Origin: Candidatus Roseilinea sp. NK_OTU-006
Lineage (GTDB): Bacteria; Chloroflexota; Anaerolineae; J036; Brachytrichaceae
NCBI RefSeq assembly: GCF_012931985.1
Contig: NZ_JAAFGM010000020.1
Location: 1-60,561, forward strand
Length of the DNA: 60,561 bases
Direction of reading: 5' to 3'
The number at the start of each line of letters is the position of its first letter. Position 1 is the stretch's first letter. The position numbers were made by a program, and so were the translations under genes. This document shows positions 45,841-54,649 of the stretch, piece after piece. A model generated the notes under the pieces. That model worked only from the letters and a program-made list of their open reading frames with translations, ran no database searches and was not told the origin of the DNA.

Positions 45841-46599
45841 CTAAGCGCCCGACTTTGCGGCCGGCTCGATCTTCACCCACGCACTGAGTATGCGATAGAG
45901 CGTGAGGAACAGCACGCTGCCCCCTGCGCCCCAGTACAGCGCCTGCGCCCAACGCTCGCCGCTGTCCGTCCCGCTGCTCAGACCGTGCCACAACGTCATC
46001 AGGAACACGGCAAAGCTGAGGTAGTGAATCAGGCGCCACGCGCGTTGCGAGATCAGCCGGCGCACGTAAAAGGTGAACGTCACCAGCCCAGCCAGATAAA
46101 ACCCGATCTGGCCCAGTCCGACCTCCAGTGGCCGATAGCTCCGGCTGCCAAACGGCGTCAACACTTGTTCCAGCGTGTAGCCGATGTAGCGGTCGCCCAA
46201 CAAAATCAGCGCGTGAAACAACGCAAAGGCCAGCGCCAGCAGGCTGCTGAATTGATGCACCTCAAAGGCCACCAGGTGGCCCGGCCAGTCGCGCGCCAGC
46301 TTGCCCGTCATCAGCAGCCCCAAGGCCGTGGAAAGCCAGAGCAGGCCAAACGCCACAAAACCGCTGGCGCGCGACAGAAACCAATACGCTTTAGGCGATT
46401 CGCCGGCGGCCGACTGCGCCAACGCCGGCAGATACTGCGGCAACAGCACAACGGCCAGCGCCGCCCCGACAGCCGCTGCGATCAACAGCGTCAGCAGGAC
46501 AACTGGCGTATCCGAGCGCGCGTCCAGATCGATTTCTGACGCGAGCGCCGGCGATGAACCCCGCGCCGGCGCAGGGCGTGGTGGAACAGATTGTGTCAT
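45841..46599 (-). CDS. Ferric-reductase-like haem membrane protein
   Basis: About 252 residues with six membrane segments after a Pro-rich N-terminus. LVAFEVHQFSSLLALAFALFHALIL gives the paired His residues of a ferric reductase-like (MsrQ/YedZ-type) haem b domain, and a second pair lies in WRLIHYLSFAVFLMTLWHGL. It moves electrons across the membrane. Next to apbE and a PepSY gene. The ATG at 46599 avoids overlap with apbE. Confidence 0.83.
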   Translation of the reverse strand: MTQSVPPRPAPARGSSPALASEIDLDARSDTPVVLLTLLIAAAVGAALAVVLLPQYLPALAQSAAGESPKAYWFLSRASGFVAFGLLWLSTALGLLMTGKLARDWPGHLVAFEVHQFSSLLALAFALFHALILLGDRYIGYTLEQVLTPFGSRSYRPLEVGLGQIGFYLAGLVTFTFYVRRLISQRAWRLIHYLSFAVFLMTLWHGLSSGTDSGERWAQALYWGAGGSVLFLTLYRILSAWVKIEPAAKSGA

Positions 46600-46627
46600 G
46601 GCTTGTGTGTGAACGGGGATGTGTCTC

Positions 46628-47566
46628 TCAAACAGATCGCAACAACGGAAAGTTTGGCGTGTGCACGATGCGGCCATCTTCGCAGACCAGCAGCGTTGCC
46701 GTGTCATCCTGAGATTCGGCCCAGGCCAGTCCCTCCTCGCTTCCCAGCAACAAGGCGGCTTTGGCGACGGCCTCGGCTTGCACGGCCGTGGGGGCGATGG
46801 CGGTGGCGGTCAGCGCGTCGGTCTGCGCCGGCTCGCCTGTGCGTGGGTCAATCAAATGGTGAACCTCGCGCGCGCCGGTTTGCCAGCGCCGATAATCTCG
46901 TCCGGATGTGGCTACTCCGCCGGCGCGCAAGGTGATCGTGCCCAACAGCGCGTCGGGGGTTGGCGAATGCCCGGCCGGCGCAGCAATCCCGATCGGGAAC
47001 TCGGTGGCGCGGTCGGCTGCCGGCGCGATGGCAATATCACCACCGGCATCCACCAAAGCCGGCCCGTATGTGGCCAGCCGGCGCGCAGCCTGATCGGCGC
47101 ACCAGCCTTTGGCCACGCCGCCCAGGTCAAGCAGCGCTCCCGGCGGCACCCACACCGCGCGATTGGCCGCGTCCATCTGAATGTTCTCCCAGTCTCCCAG
47201 GTGGGCCGGCGGCGTCACCGTCAACGTGACCTCGACCCGTTCGCTCGACATCTCTTCAAACGTGCGCGTGTAGCCGATGGCCTGCATGGCGCTGAGCGCG
47301 GTGGGGATCACTAGGCCGTGGGTGTGGCGCGCCGCGCGCAGCGCCGCGTGCAGCACATCCCACAGCGTCTGGCTGACCGCGACCCATTGCCCTGTGCGCG
47401 CATTCAGCCGACTCAGCTCACTGCCGGGCCGGAAGCGGCTGAGCGTGCGTTCCCAGATCTCAAACCACACCGGCACATTGCGCAGCGCCTCGCCCGCCTC
47501 GGCTGTGTCGGCATCCAGCGCGGCCAGCATCTGGCAGCCCATCGCGCGAAAGGTGATCTCTTGCAT
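46628..47566 (-). CDS. apbE: FAD:protein FMN transferase ApbE
   Basis: 312 residues. The N-terminal AMGCQMLAAL, ERTLSRFRPGSELSRLN and LLDLGGVAKGWCADQAA are ApbE hallmarks. DAGGDIAIA and TSGRDYRRWQ ... HHLIDPRTG complete the FAD/Mg site. It attaches FMN to Thr/Ser of exported redox proteins. No clear FMN-bind domain with an SGAT motif is next to it, so its target may be elsewhere. 28 bases before the ferric-reductase-like gene. Confidence 0.94.
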   Translation of the reverse strand: MQEITFRAMGCQMLAALDADTAEAGEALRNVPVWFEIWERTLSRFRPGSELSRLNARTGQWVAVSQTLWDVLHAALRAARHTHGLVIPTALSAMQAIGYTRTFEEMSSERVEVTLTVTPPAHLGDWENIQMDAANRAVWVPPGALLDLGGVAKGWCADQAARRLATYGPALVDAGGDIAIAPAADRATEFPIGIAAPAGHSPTPDALLGTITLRAGGVATSGRDYRRWQTGAREVHHLIDPRTGEPAQTDALTATAIAPTAVQAEAVAKAALLLGSEEGLAWAESQDDTATLLVCEDGRIVHTPNFPLLRSV

Positions 47567-47570
47567 GGCC

Positions 47571-48005
47571 TCAGCGAGATGAGCGGGTGACGGCGACCGG
47601 TCGGGGTGGGGCAGTCACCATGCGCAGTTGGGGCTGTGGCTGTGGCTGAGGTGCTGCTGCAACCTGCGGCCTCGTCACCTGCGCGGCGCGCGCGGTTCGT
47701 GCCGGCCGCGCCGCTTCCACCCGGCCGGGGGTGTAGAGCGGCGCAAGCGTGGGCAGCGGAGCGACACGGGCCGGCGCAGCAGGCTCGACGATGACGATTT
47801 GCTGCGGCGCTGCGCCGGCTTGTTCTGCTGCTGTCGGCTCTGGCGGGGCCGAGGCGGTCTGCGCAACCTGTTGGTAGCTGAGCCAGCCCCAGCCGGCCAG
47901 CGTCAGCGCCAGCGATGCCGAGCCGATCAATGCTTTCAGGGCAGTGGCCTGTTCAAGTTGCGCATGGCGATTCGCGCCGGCAGGACGCATGGCGTTAGTC
48001 GTCAT
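47571..48005 (-). CDS. Small single-pass membrane protein, Pro/Ala/Gln-rich
   Basis: 144 residues. One membrane segment (ALIGSASLALTLAGWGWLSY) after a short cytosolic start, then a long Pro/Ala/Gln-rich outside tail with VIVEPAAPARV and PQPQPQPQLRM. No domain known to me. ATG 48005 overlaps the stop of the PepSY gene; apbE starts just after its stop, so the genes are one operon. Perhaps an anchor or linker for the redox proteins. Confidence 0.65.
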   Translation of the reverse strand: MTTNAMRPAGANRHAQLEQATALKALIGSASLALTLAGWGWLSYQQVAQTASAPPEPTAAEQAGAAPQQIVIVEPAAPARVAPLPTLAPLYTPGRVEAARPARTARAAQVTRPQVAAAPQPQPQPQLRMVTAPPRPVAVTRSSR

Positions 48006-48729
48006 GGTCTTTCTCCTTCTTCTCTTTCTTCTCCTTCTTTTCGTGCTCGTCTTCCCGCTTTTCCTTGTATTCGCGTTCTTCGCGCTCGTGCTCGTCGTCA
48101 TCGTCGTAGTATGCCGGGCCGGCCACCGGTTGAGTGAGCGCGCCGTTATAGAGCACGGCGCCGCTGTTGGCGTCCACGTACACCATGCCGGTGTTGAACG
48201 CCACTTCGTAGGCGATCGTGCCCTGAAAGTTCACCAGCTCTGGCAGGCGCTGCGCGACTGCGCCGAGGGCGCTTGCCTGTGCGATTTCCAGCGCGCGCTG
48301 CGCGGAGATGGCTACACCGGGCGCTGCGCTTTGTGAAGGCGCAGCCGGCGCTGCCTGAGGTTGTGTCTCTGCCATGATGTTCACCGCTGCGGGGGGCGCG
48401 GCCTGCGCCTCGGCCAGTTGCTGTTCCATCTGAGCCAGCCGGCGGTTGGCTTCCTCGATGCGCCGGTTGGCTTCCTCGATCAGCGCCTGATACTGCGCCT
48501 CGCGCGCGCTGAGGGCGCTGTCGGCCCCTGTTTGGACCGATTGCTCTGCCGGCGCATTGACGACCGGCGCGACTGTTGGCGGGGGGGTTGCGACAGCCGG
48601 CGTGGGTGTGGCCTGGCTTGTGGCGTTGCTGAATTGCCCAGCCAGCGCGCCCAGCCCGACCAACGTAAATGCTGTAATGCCGCCGGCAATGACCAGCGCT
48701 GTGCGCTGATTGATCGGTTTTGTGTTCAT
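47995..48729 (-). CDS. PepSY-domain membrane protein with coiled coil and charged tail
   Basis: 244 residues. N-terminal membrane anchor (LVIAGGITAFTLVGLGALAG), a Pro/Thr linker, a coiled coil (EAQYQALIEEANRRIEEANRRLAQMEQQLAEA), then a PepSY-type unit (ISAQRALEIAQASALGAVAQRLPELVNFQGTIAYEVAF...VYVDANSGAVLYNG). The tail is DDDDEHEREE plus KEK repeats ending DHDD, acidic and His-bearing, possibly metal binding. First gene of the operon leading to apbE; divergent from the response regulator. Confidence 0.8.
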   Translation of the reverse strand: MNTKPINQRTALVIAGGITAFTLVGLGALAGQFSNATSQATPTPAVATPPPTVAPVVNAPAEQSVQTGADSALSAREAQYQALIEEANRRIEEANRRLAQMEQQLAEAQAAPPAAVNIMAETQPQAAPAAPSQSAAPGVAISAQRALEIAQASALGAVAQRLPELVNFQGTIAYEVAFNTGMVYVDANSGAVLYNGALTQPVAGPAYYDDDDEHEREEREYKEKREDEHEKKEKKEKKEKDHDD

Positions 48730-48886
48730 CGGTTTGGTCTCCTTTCTCGAATAAGTTGAACAGGAATGTTGCGCCCACTGTACGCAGCCGAGGTAGGAAT
48801 TGGGTAGACTTGACCTGAGAAGATGCTCATCGGCTTTCTACCCATTTCCAACCTTTGTCCGGCCACAATGCCGGGGACAAATTCAC

Positions 48887-49567
48887 ATGCGCGTGCTCAT
48901 CGTCGAAGACGATCAACAACTCGCAACATTGATTGCTCGCGCGCTGAAACGCGAGGGCATCACGGCTGATCTGGCGCACGATGGGCAGACCGGCCTGGAG
49001 ATGGCGCTGGGCGGCGCGTACGATGTGGCCGTGGTGGATTGGATGTTGCCCGGACGCGATGGGCCGGCGATTTGTCTGGCGGTGCGTCGCGCCCGCCGGC
49101 CGCTGCCCATTCTCATGCTCACCGCGCGCGGGCAGATCGAAGACCGTGTGCAGGGATTGGACAGCGGCGCCGATGACTACCTGGTCAAGCCGTTTGCCAT
49201 CGAAGAGCTGCTGGCGCGTCTGCGCGCGCTCAGCCGGCGCTATGACATCGCCAGCCCCGATGGGGCCGAGCTGCGCTGCGGCGATCTGCGCATGAACCTG
49301 ATCGAGCGACGAGTGTATCGCGGCGACGTGCCAATTGACCTGACACTCACCGAGTGGGAGCTGCTGGAGTATCTGATGCGCAATTGTGACCGCCCACTCA
49401 GCCGCGAGCAAATCTTCAATCGCGTGTGGGCGATGGACAGCGACGCGCAACTGAAGATGGTGGACATTTACATTTCGTATCTGCGCCGCAAGTTAAAGAC
49501 AGCCGCCGGCCTGCCCGACCCGATTGAAACGGTGCGCGGCGTGGGGTACCGTCTGATCTCATGCTGA
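48887..49567 (+). CDS. OmpR-family response regulator of the redox module
   Basis: Receiver with EDD (7-9), Asp51 in VVDWMLPGRDG and Lys in LVKPFAIEEL. Winged helix with LTLTEWELLEYL and KMVDIYISYLRRKL. Starts at the ATG 48887 (MRVLIVEDD); the longer frame is not homologous. Stop overlaps the kinase start (ATGCTGA). Divergent from the PepSY gene, so it probably controls the ferric-reductase/ApbE operon. Confidence 0.95.
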   Translation: MRVLIVEDDQQLATLIARALKREGITADLAHDGQTGLEMALGGAYDVAVVDWMLPGRDGPAICLAVRRARRPLPILMLTARGQIEDRVQGLDSGADDYLVKPFAIEELLARLRALSRRYDIASPDGAELRCGDLRMNLIERRVYRGDVPIDLTLTEWELLEYLMRNCDRPLSREQIFNRVWAMDSDAQLKMVDIYISYLRRKLKTAAGLPDPIETVRGVGYRLISC

Positions 49568-50973
49568 ACGAGAAGCAACTGCTCAACCGGCTGCGCCTGC
49601 GGCTGACCGGCGTTTATCTGGCTACTGCGCTGGGTTTGATCATCCTGCTGGCCGGGCTGAGCATTGTGTTGTTGCGCTTCTACTTTCAAAGCGCCATTGA
49701 TGATGCGCTGCGCAACCGGCTGGCGCTGGAATATCTGCAATTGGGCGCGCCGTTGCCCGCTGAACTGGAGCGCTCTTATCTGGAGTGGGCGCGTTTGCGC
49801 CTTCCTGCGCCGGCGTCTTCTGATGACAAGAAACGCGAACCTGAAGAAGAAGACGAAGACGAAGCCAAACATGGTGAGGAAGACGCTCACGAGCGCGCAT
49901 CCAACAGCGTATCTGCCCTGCCGTCCGGCGCGCCGATCGAAGATCTGGTCAGCGTGTTTGTGCTGCGGCTGGATGGCGCGGGGCGCGTGCTTGTGCCTTC
50001 GGCCATGCTGCCGCCCGGCTTCGCGCCCAATCTGGAAGCGATTGCTGCGGCCGGCCGATCTGGCGCGGATTGGCGCACGGTGCAGACGCCAGCCGGCGAA
50101 CCGGTGCGCCTGCTCACCTATGCCTTGCGTCAGGAGGATCAAACGATTTACCTTCAGGCCGGCCGTTCGCTAATCGGACAAGATAGGGTGATGCGCCAGT
50201 TCCTGATTGGGTTGCTGGCAGGCGGCGGAGCGCTGGCCGGCCTGGCTGCGCTGGTGAGCTGGATCACAGCCGGCCGCGCGATCCAGCCGATTCAGGCGGC
50301 CTGGGCGCGCCAGCGGGAGTTTGTGGCCAACGCCAGCCACGAGTTGCGCGCGCCGCTCTCGCTGATTCAACTCAGCGCCGAGCTGGCGACCCGGCCCGAC
50401 ACCCCGCCCGATGAGCGACAGGAACTGGCCGGCGATGTGTTGCGCGAATCGCGCCACATGGCCCGGCTGGTGAGCGATCTGTTGCTGCTCTCACGGGCCG
50501 ATGCCGGCCACTTGCCCGTTCGCATCGAGGCGGTGCCTGTGCAGCAGGTGCTAGACAGTCTGGCCGGCGAGTGGCGACGCGCCTGCGCCGCGCGCGGCGT
50601 CACGTTCGAAGCGCCTCCCACTACGGCGGTGGCGCAGGCAGATGAGGGATATCTGCGTCAGGTGTTGTTGGCCGTGCTGGACAATGCCTTGCGTTACACG
50701 CCGGCCGGCGGGCGCATTGCTGTGCTGGTTGCATCGCGCGAGCGTTGGGTGGACATTGCTGTCAGCGATAGCGGGCCGGGCATTGCGCCGGAGCATCTGC
50801 CGCGCGTGTTCGAGCGGTTTTATCAGGCCGATGCGGCGCGGAGTGACAAGGAGCACGCCGGCCTGGGGTTATCCATCGTGCGCACGCTGGTCGAGGCCAT
50901 GGGCGGCCATGTGCGGCTGGATAGCCCGGCCGGCGGCGGCCTCACTGTGACCATCTCGCTGCCCAAAGCATAG
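49561..50973 (+). CDS. Sensor histidine kinase with charged extracytoplasmic loop
   Basis: Two membrane segments (~15-38 and ~212-236) enclose ~170 residues that include DDKKREPEEEDEDEAKHGEEDAHE-type acidic/His sequence around residues 88-111. HisKA has NASHELRAPLS with His260. The ATPase domain has DNALRYTPAGG, DSGPGI, FERFYQAD and AGLGLSIVR. No clear HAMP. The acidic loop resembles those of iron- or other cation-sensing kinases. Coupled to the regulator upstream. Confidence 0.93.
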   Translation: MLNEKQLLNRLRLRLTGVYLATALGLIILLAGLSIVLLRFYFQSAIDDALRNRLALEYLQLGAPLPAELERSYLEWARLRLPAPASSDDKKREPEEEDEDEAKHGEEDAHERASNSVSALPSGAPIEDLVSVFVLRLDGAGRVLVPSAMLPPGFAPNLEAIAAAGRSGADWRTVQTPAGEPVRLLTYALRQEDQTIYLQAGRSLIGQDRVMRQFLIGLLAGGGALAGLAALVSWITAGRAIQPIQAAWARQREFVANASHELRAPLSLIQLSAELATRPDTPPDERQELAGDVLRESRHMARLVSDLLLLSRADAGHLPVRIEAVPVQQVLDSLAGEWRRACAARGVTFEAPPTTAVAQADEGYLRQVLLAVLDNALRYTPAGGRIAVLVASRERWVDIAVSDSGPGIAPEHLPRVFERFYQADAARSDKEHAGLGLSIVRTLVEAMGGHVRLDSPAGGGLTVTISLPKA

Positions 50974-51682
50974 ATGCCGGCGCTGCAGTCATCCCTGGCG
51001 GGTGTTGCGAAACACATCGGCAATTTCGCGCAACACGCGCTCGCGCTCGGCTGAGTCGTCGCCGCGCACGGCTGAGGTCACGCAGGTTTGGCACTCAACA
51101 TCTCACATCCTCCACTGACAAAACCGGCAAGGCTGGGCCAGAAGGCAAACCGCCTGGCAATGGGCCACCCGTCCTGCGCACCTGACACATTCGTTGTTGA
51201 GTGATTGCGACAGAGCTGGCAACATACTCACTGCGAGACCGACCAACGCCACTCTTAATCCATGAACATTGGCCAATCAGCATACGCGCGCGCAGATGCA
51301 AATCGCCGCCGGCAAACGCCAGCGTAGCCATCTGGTTCGTCAACATTGCCCGGCGCACTTCCATGGGGGCACCATCCGCGCTGGTGAAAGGAATCGGCCA
51401 AGGCAAAGCGATCGGCATGGCACAGGCGCAGATGGCTGTCAAAACGGTCCGCGTTTTGTGTTTGCGGGCGCGCACCAGCAAGGTGCCGACCCCTCTCAGC
51501 GCATGGCGCTGCGGGGGTTCGCTCAGGCAAACAAGCAGCAAGCGGGATCAAGAATGTGCAAGCGGCTCGAAGTGTTGAATAATCGGGCTGGGTATGGCTC
51601 GCGCTCCGACTTCGTTTTGCTGAATCAAGTCTACGCGCAGCCCTGCTTTTTTACCAACGTCCAGTCAGGAAGGAGGACGACA
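50974..51682. other. Gene-poor stretch before the enolase-superfamily gene
   Basis: About 700 bases. Besides the remnant at 50989-51102 there is an open minus frame at 51095-51541 with segments such as MEVRRAMLTNQMATLAFAGGD that look coded, but no family, start signal or conserved motif that I can name. Likely decayed genes. The enolase gene's AGGAGG is at the right end. Confidence 0.45.
50989..51102 (-). pseudogene. C-terminal gene remnant with a CxxC pair
   Basis: Reads ECQTCVTSAVRGDDSAER ... VLREIADVFRNTRQG then a stop; the frame is closed upstream after about 37 codons by TGA, with no start codon. Codon use looks like a real gene end. I do not recognise the family. Confidence 0.35.
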
Positions 51683-52837
51683 ATGAAGATCACACAAGTT
51701 CAGACTTACATCGTCGGCAACCCGTGGAAGAACTGGGTGTTTGCGCGGGTGGACACCGACGCAGGCGTGCACGGCATCGGCGAGGGCACCTTGAACGGCT
51801 TTGCCCGCACAGTCGAGGCGGCCATTCACGAGCTGAAGCGCTTTGTCATCGGCCAGGATCCGTTCGACGTGGAAGCGCATTCTTTGCGCCTGTTCCGCGA
51901 TGTTTATTCAGACGGCGGCCAGATTCAGGGCGCAGCCCTGGCAGCGATTGAGTTTGCCTGCTGGGACATCATGGGCAAAGTCACAGGGCAGCCGGTGTAC
52001 AGGCTGCTGGGCGGGCGTTGTCACAATCAGTTGCGCGCCTATGCCAATGGCTGGTATCGCGGCCCGCGCACGCCGGAGAGCTTTCACGAGAAAGCCAAAG
52101 ATGTGGTGGCGCGCGGTTACACCGCGCTGAAGTTCGACCCGTTTGGGCCGGCCTGGCGCGCCGTCGATCGCCCCGACTTTGGGCTGGCGATCGACATCAT
52201 TGCGGCGGTGCGTGATGCCGTTGGGCCAAACGTGGATGTGCTGATCGAGGGCCACAATCGGTTTAGTGTGCACACGGCCTTGCAGTTCGCCGACGCCATG
52301 GCGAAATACACGCCGACCTGGTTCGAGGCCCCGGTGCCTCCGCAACTGGTTTCGGCCATGGTTGAGGTGGCGCGTCATAGCCCGGTGCCGATTGCCTGCG
52401 GCGAGGACTACTACTGCCGTGAACAGTTTGCCGAACTGCTGGCGCACAAGGCGGTGCATATCATTCAGCTCGAACCGCAGTTTCTGGGCATGACGGCGTC
52501 CAAACAGGTGTGCGGCATGGTGCTGGCCGCCGGCGCTGTCACCGCGCCGCACAGCGCGCAAGGCCCGCTCTGCACCATTGCTTGCGCGCACCTCAACACG
52601 GCTACGCCCAATTTCTTCATCCACGAGGTGTTCGACGATTTCAACGAGGCATGGAGCGAGCGCATTTTGACCAGGCCGCTGAAGGTGGTGAACGGCTATC
52701 TCAGCGTGCCGGATGACGCGCCGGGCTGGGGCACTGACCTGAACTACGAGGAAATCGCGCTGCACCCCTACAACCCGGACAACTTTTTGCCCTTGTTCCG
52801 GCAGGGTTGGGAGCGCCGGGAGCCGGTGAGGGATTGA
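51683..52837 (+). CDS. Mandelate racemase / muconate lactonizing (enolase superfamily) protein, probably a sugar-acid dehydratase
   Basis: 384 residues. The N-terminal capping domain (KITQVQTYIVGNPWKNWVFARVDTDAGVHGIGEG) and GKVTGQPVYRLLGG are typical of the superfamily. ALKFDPFGPAW supplies the Lys/Asp pair, VLIEGHNRFS the first metal ligand and His, FEAPVPP and ACGEDYYCREQF the other acidic ligands, and the late His is in VTAPHSAQGPL. This resembles galactonate/gluconate dehydratases. AGGAGG precedes the ATG. No sugar-acid cluster neighbours. Confidence 0.9.
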   Translation: MKITQVQTYIVGNPWKNWVFARVDTDAGVHGIGEGTLNGFARTVEAAIHELKRFVIGQDPFDVEAHSLRLFRDVYSDGGQIQGAALAAIEFACWDIMGKVTGQPVYRLLGGRCHNQLRAYANGWYRGPRTPESFHEKAKDVVARGYTALKFDPFGPAWRAVDRPDFGLAIDIIAAVRDAVGPNVDVLIEGHNRFSVHTALQFADAMAKYTPTWFEAPVPPQLVSAMVEVARHSPVPIACGEDYYCREQFAELLAHKAVHIIQLEPQFLGMTASKQVCGMVLAAGAVTAPHSAQGPLCTIACAHLNTATPNFFIHEVFDDFNEAWSERILTRPLKVVNGYLSVPDDAPGWGTDLNYEEIALHPYNPDNFLPLFRQGWERREPVRD

Positions 52838-53175
52838 CAGACAAAAAAGTCCTCGAAGGTGATGGCGTTTTGCGCGTCAGGTCGGAATGAGTTTCTGGAT
52901 GGTGGTGAAGCCGAGGGCGATGTCGTCGGGGTTGACAGCCTCGAAGTTTTCGATCGGCGTGATGCGCACGCGCCACCCGCCGGTGGCTTCCAGAGGTTTG
53001 TTTTGTATGCGGCAAGTCTCCGTATAGAATATGCGTCGCTTGGATGCGCGCCCGCATTCGGCGGAAGCGACTGCAACAGCAGAAGATGATGCCGGCCGCG
53101 GCGCTTGGCCTGTAGCATAAAGGGGTTCATGCTTATAGCTAGAGGGTTGACTAACGTTGTCGTGAGGGAGAGCTT
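52838..53175. other. Stretch with a probable C-terminal gene remnant
   Basis: On the minus strand, from about 53010 to 52877, the frame reads GGWRVRITPIENFEAVNPDD then IALGFTTIQKLIPT and a TGA stop. It looks like the end of a real protein, and the upstream part loses coding character with no start. I cannot name the family. The right end holds the start region of the DUF1501 gene, with GAGGGAGAG before its GTG. Confidence 0.4.
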
Positions 53176-54630
53176 GTGGATCGTCGAGAATTCCTAAAGG
53201 GATGCGCCAGCTTCGCGGCGCTGGCCGCTGTTCGCGGCTTCGGCATCACCAACCTGCTGTTCGATCATCAACTGCCCAAGGCACACGCCGCCCATCCATC
53301 ATCGCCCCAGCAACCACCACCGAACAATCGCGACTTGCTGGTGCTGGTCTTCGTGCGCGGCGGCCTAGACGGGCTAAACGTGGTAGTGCCGTTCAACACC
53401 AGCGAGCGCGACCGCCATCGTTACTACACCGTTCTACGGCCCACGCTTAACGTGCCGCCGCCCAACTCCAGCGAGCCACGGCGAGCCGTTGATCTGAACG
53501 GACAGTTCGGCCTCCATCCCGACGCTGCGCGTGGGGCCAACGGCGTCTATGTGCCCAACCCCCATATCAGCGACAGCGGCGGACTGTATGCCCTCTTCCA
53601 GCGCGGCGACTTGGCCATCGTGCACGCTGCCGGCTCGCCCGACGTCACCGGTTCACACTTTGACTCCGAGCTATACATGGACTTCGGCGGCAAGAGCAAC
53701 ACCAGCGGCTGGGTGGCGCGTTATTTGGACGCCGTCAGCGAGCCGATAGATGCCCTGGCCGTCGCCCCACAATGGGGCGTGCCGCCTTCCTTGCTCACCA
53801 CCAGCGGGCGCAGCGCCCTCGCCATCCCCAGCGCCAACGAGTTCGGACCGCAATGGCGCACCAACAACTGGACGAACAACACGAACCGCCAAACCATCCT
53901 TAACGGTCAGCGCAGCCTGCTGGAGACCATGTATCAGCGCGGCAACGCCTTCGTCGAGCGCCTCGGGCAGGTCGGGCTCGCCACTTACGACGCGCTGGCC
54001 AACGTATTACACAGCGCCTACACCCCCGCCGCGCCCTACCTCACCGACAACAGCTTGGTGGCCGACGGCGGCGTGTTTGGCCGCTCGCTGGAGATCATTG
54101 CTCGCATCGCTAAGGCAAACCTGGCTAACCCACTACGCGTAGCCACCATTGACGTGGGCGGCGGTTACGACACCCACGACAACCAAGGCACGGTGGAATG
54201 GTCAGGCAACGATCGCTTTCCGCGCCTGGTCACCAACCTATCCAACAACCTCAAGGCATTTTGCGACGACATGAACGCCGATCCTCAATGGCGCGGGCGA
54301 TATGTGATCGTGGTGATCAGCGAATTCGGTCGCGTGCTCTATCAGAACAACAGCAGCGGCACCGATCATGGCGCAGGCAACATCATGCTGGTGATCGGCA
54401 GCGGCGGCCAACATGGCACGCCCAACATCAACGCCGGCCTCTACGCCGACTGGCCGGGGCTAGCTCACTTCGGCTTTAACGACGGCTTGAAGATCACCAC
54501 CGACTACCGCCGCGTCATCGCCGATGTGCTCACGGCGCGCATGAACGTGAGCCTAAGCCTCATCAACACCGCCATTTTCCCCGGTCTGAACTACACCTCT
54601 GGCTTGGGGATCGGCCGTCCGCGTAGTTAA
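53176..54630 (+). CDS. DUF1501 family secreted protein (Tat exported)
   Basis: 484 residues. The N-terminus DRREFLKGCASFAALAAVRGFG is a twin-arginine signal. LLVLVFVRGGLDGLNVVVPF, YYTVLRPTLNVPPPN and HAAGSPDVTGSHFDSELYMDFG are DUF1501 hallmarks (sulfatase/alkaline-phosphatase-like fold). The late block is VVISEFGRVLYQNNSSGTDHGAGN. Starts at GTG 53176 after GAGGGAGAG. It usually travels with DUF1800, as here, but the activity is unknown. Confidence 0.92.
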   Translation: MDRREFLKGCASFAALAAVRGFGITNLLFDHQLPKAHAAHPSSPQQPPPNNRDLLVLVFVRGGLDGLNVVVPFNTSERDRHRYYTVLRPTLNVPPPNSSEPRRAVDLNGQFGLHPDAARGANGVYVPNPHISDSGGLYALFQRGDLAIVHAAGSPDVTGSHFDSELYMDFGGKSNTSGWVARYLDAVSEPIDALAVAPQWGVPPSLLTTSGRSALAIPSANEFGPQWRTNNWTNNTNRQTILNGQRSLLETMYQRGNAFVERLGQVGLATYDALANVLHSAYTPAAPYLTDNSLVADGGVFGRSLEIIARIAKANLANPLRVATIDVGGGYDTHDNQGTVEWSGNDRFPRLVTNLSNNLKAFCDDMNADPQWRGRYVIVVISEFGRVLYQNNSSGTDHGAGNIMLVIGSGGQHGTPNINAGLYADWPGLAHFGFNDGLKITTDYRRVIADVLTARMNVSLSLINTAIFPGLNYTSGLGIGRPRS

Positions 54631-54649
54631 GCGATTGGGAGGGAAGAGC

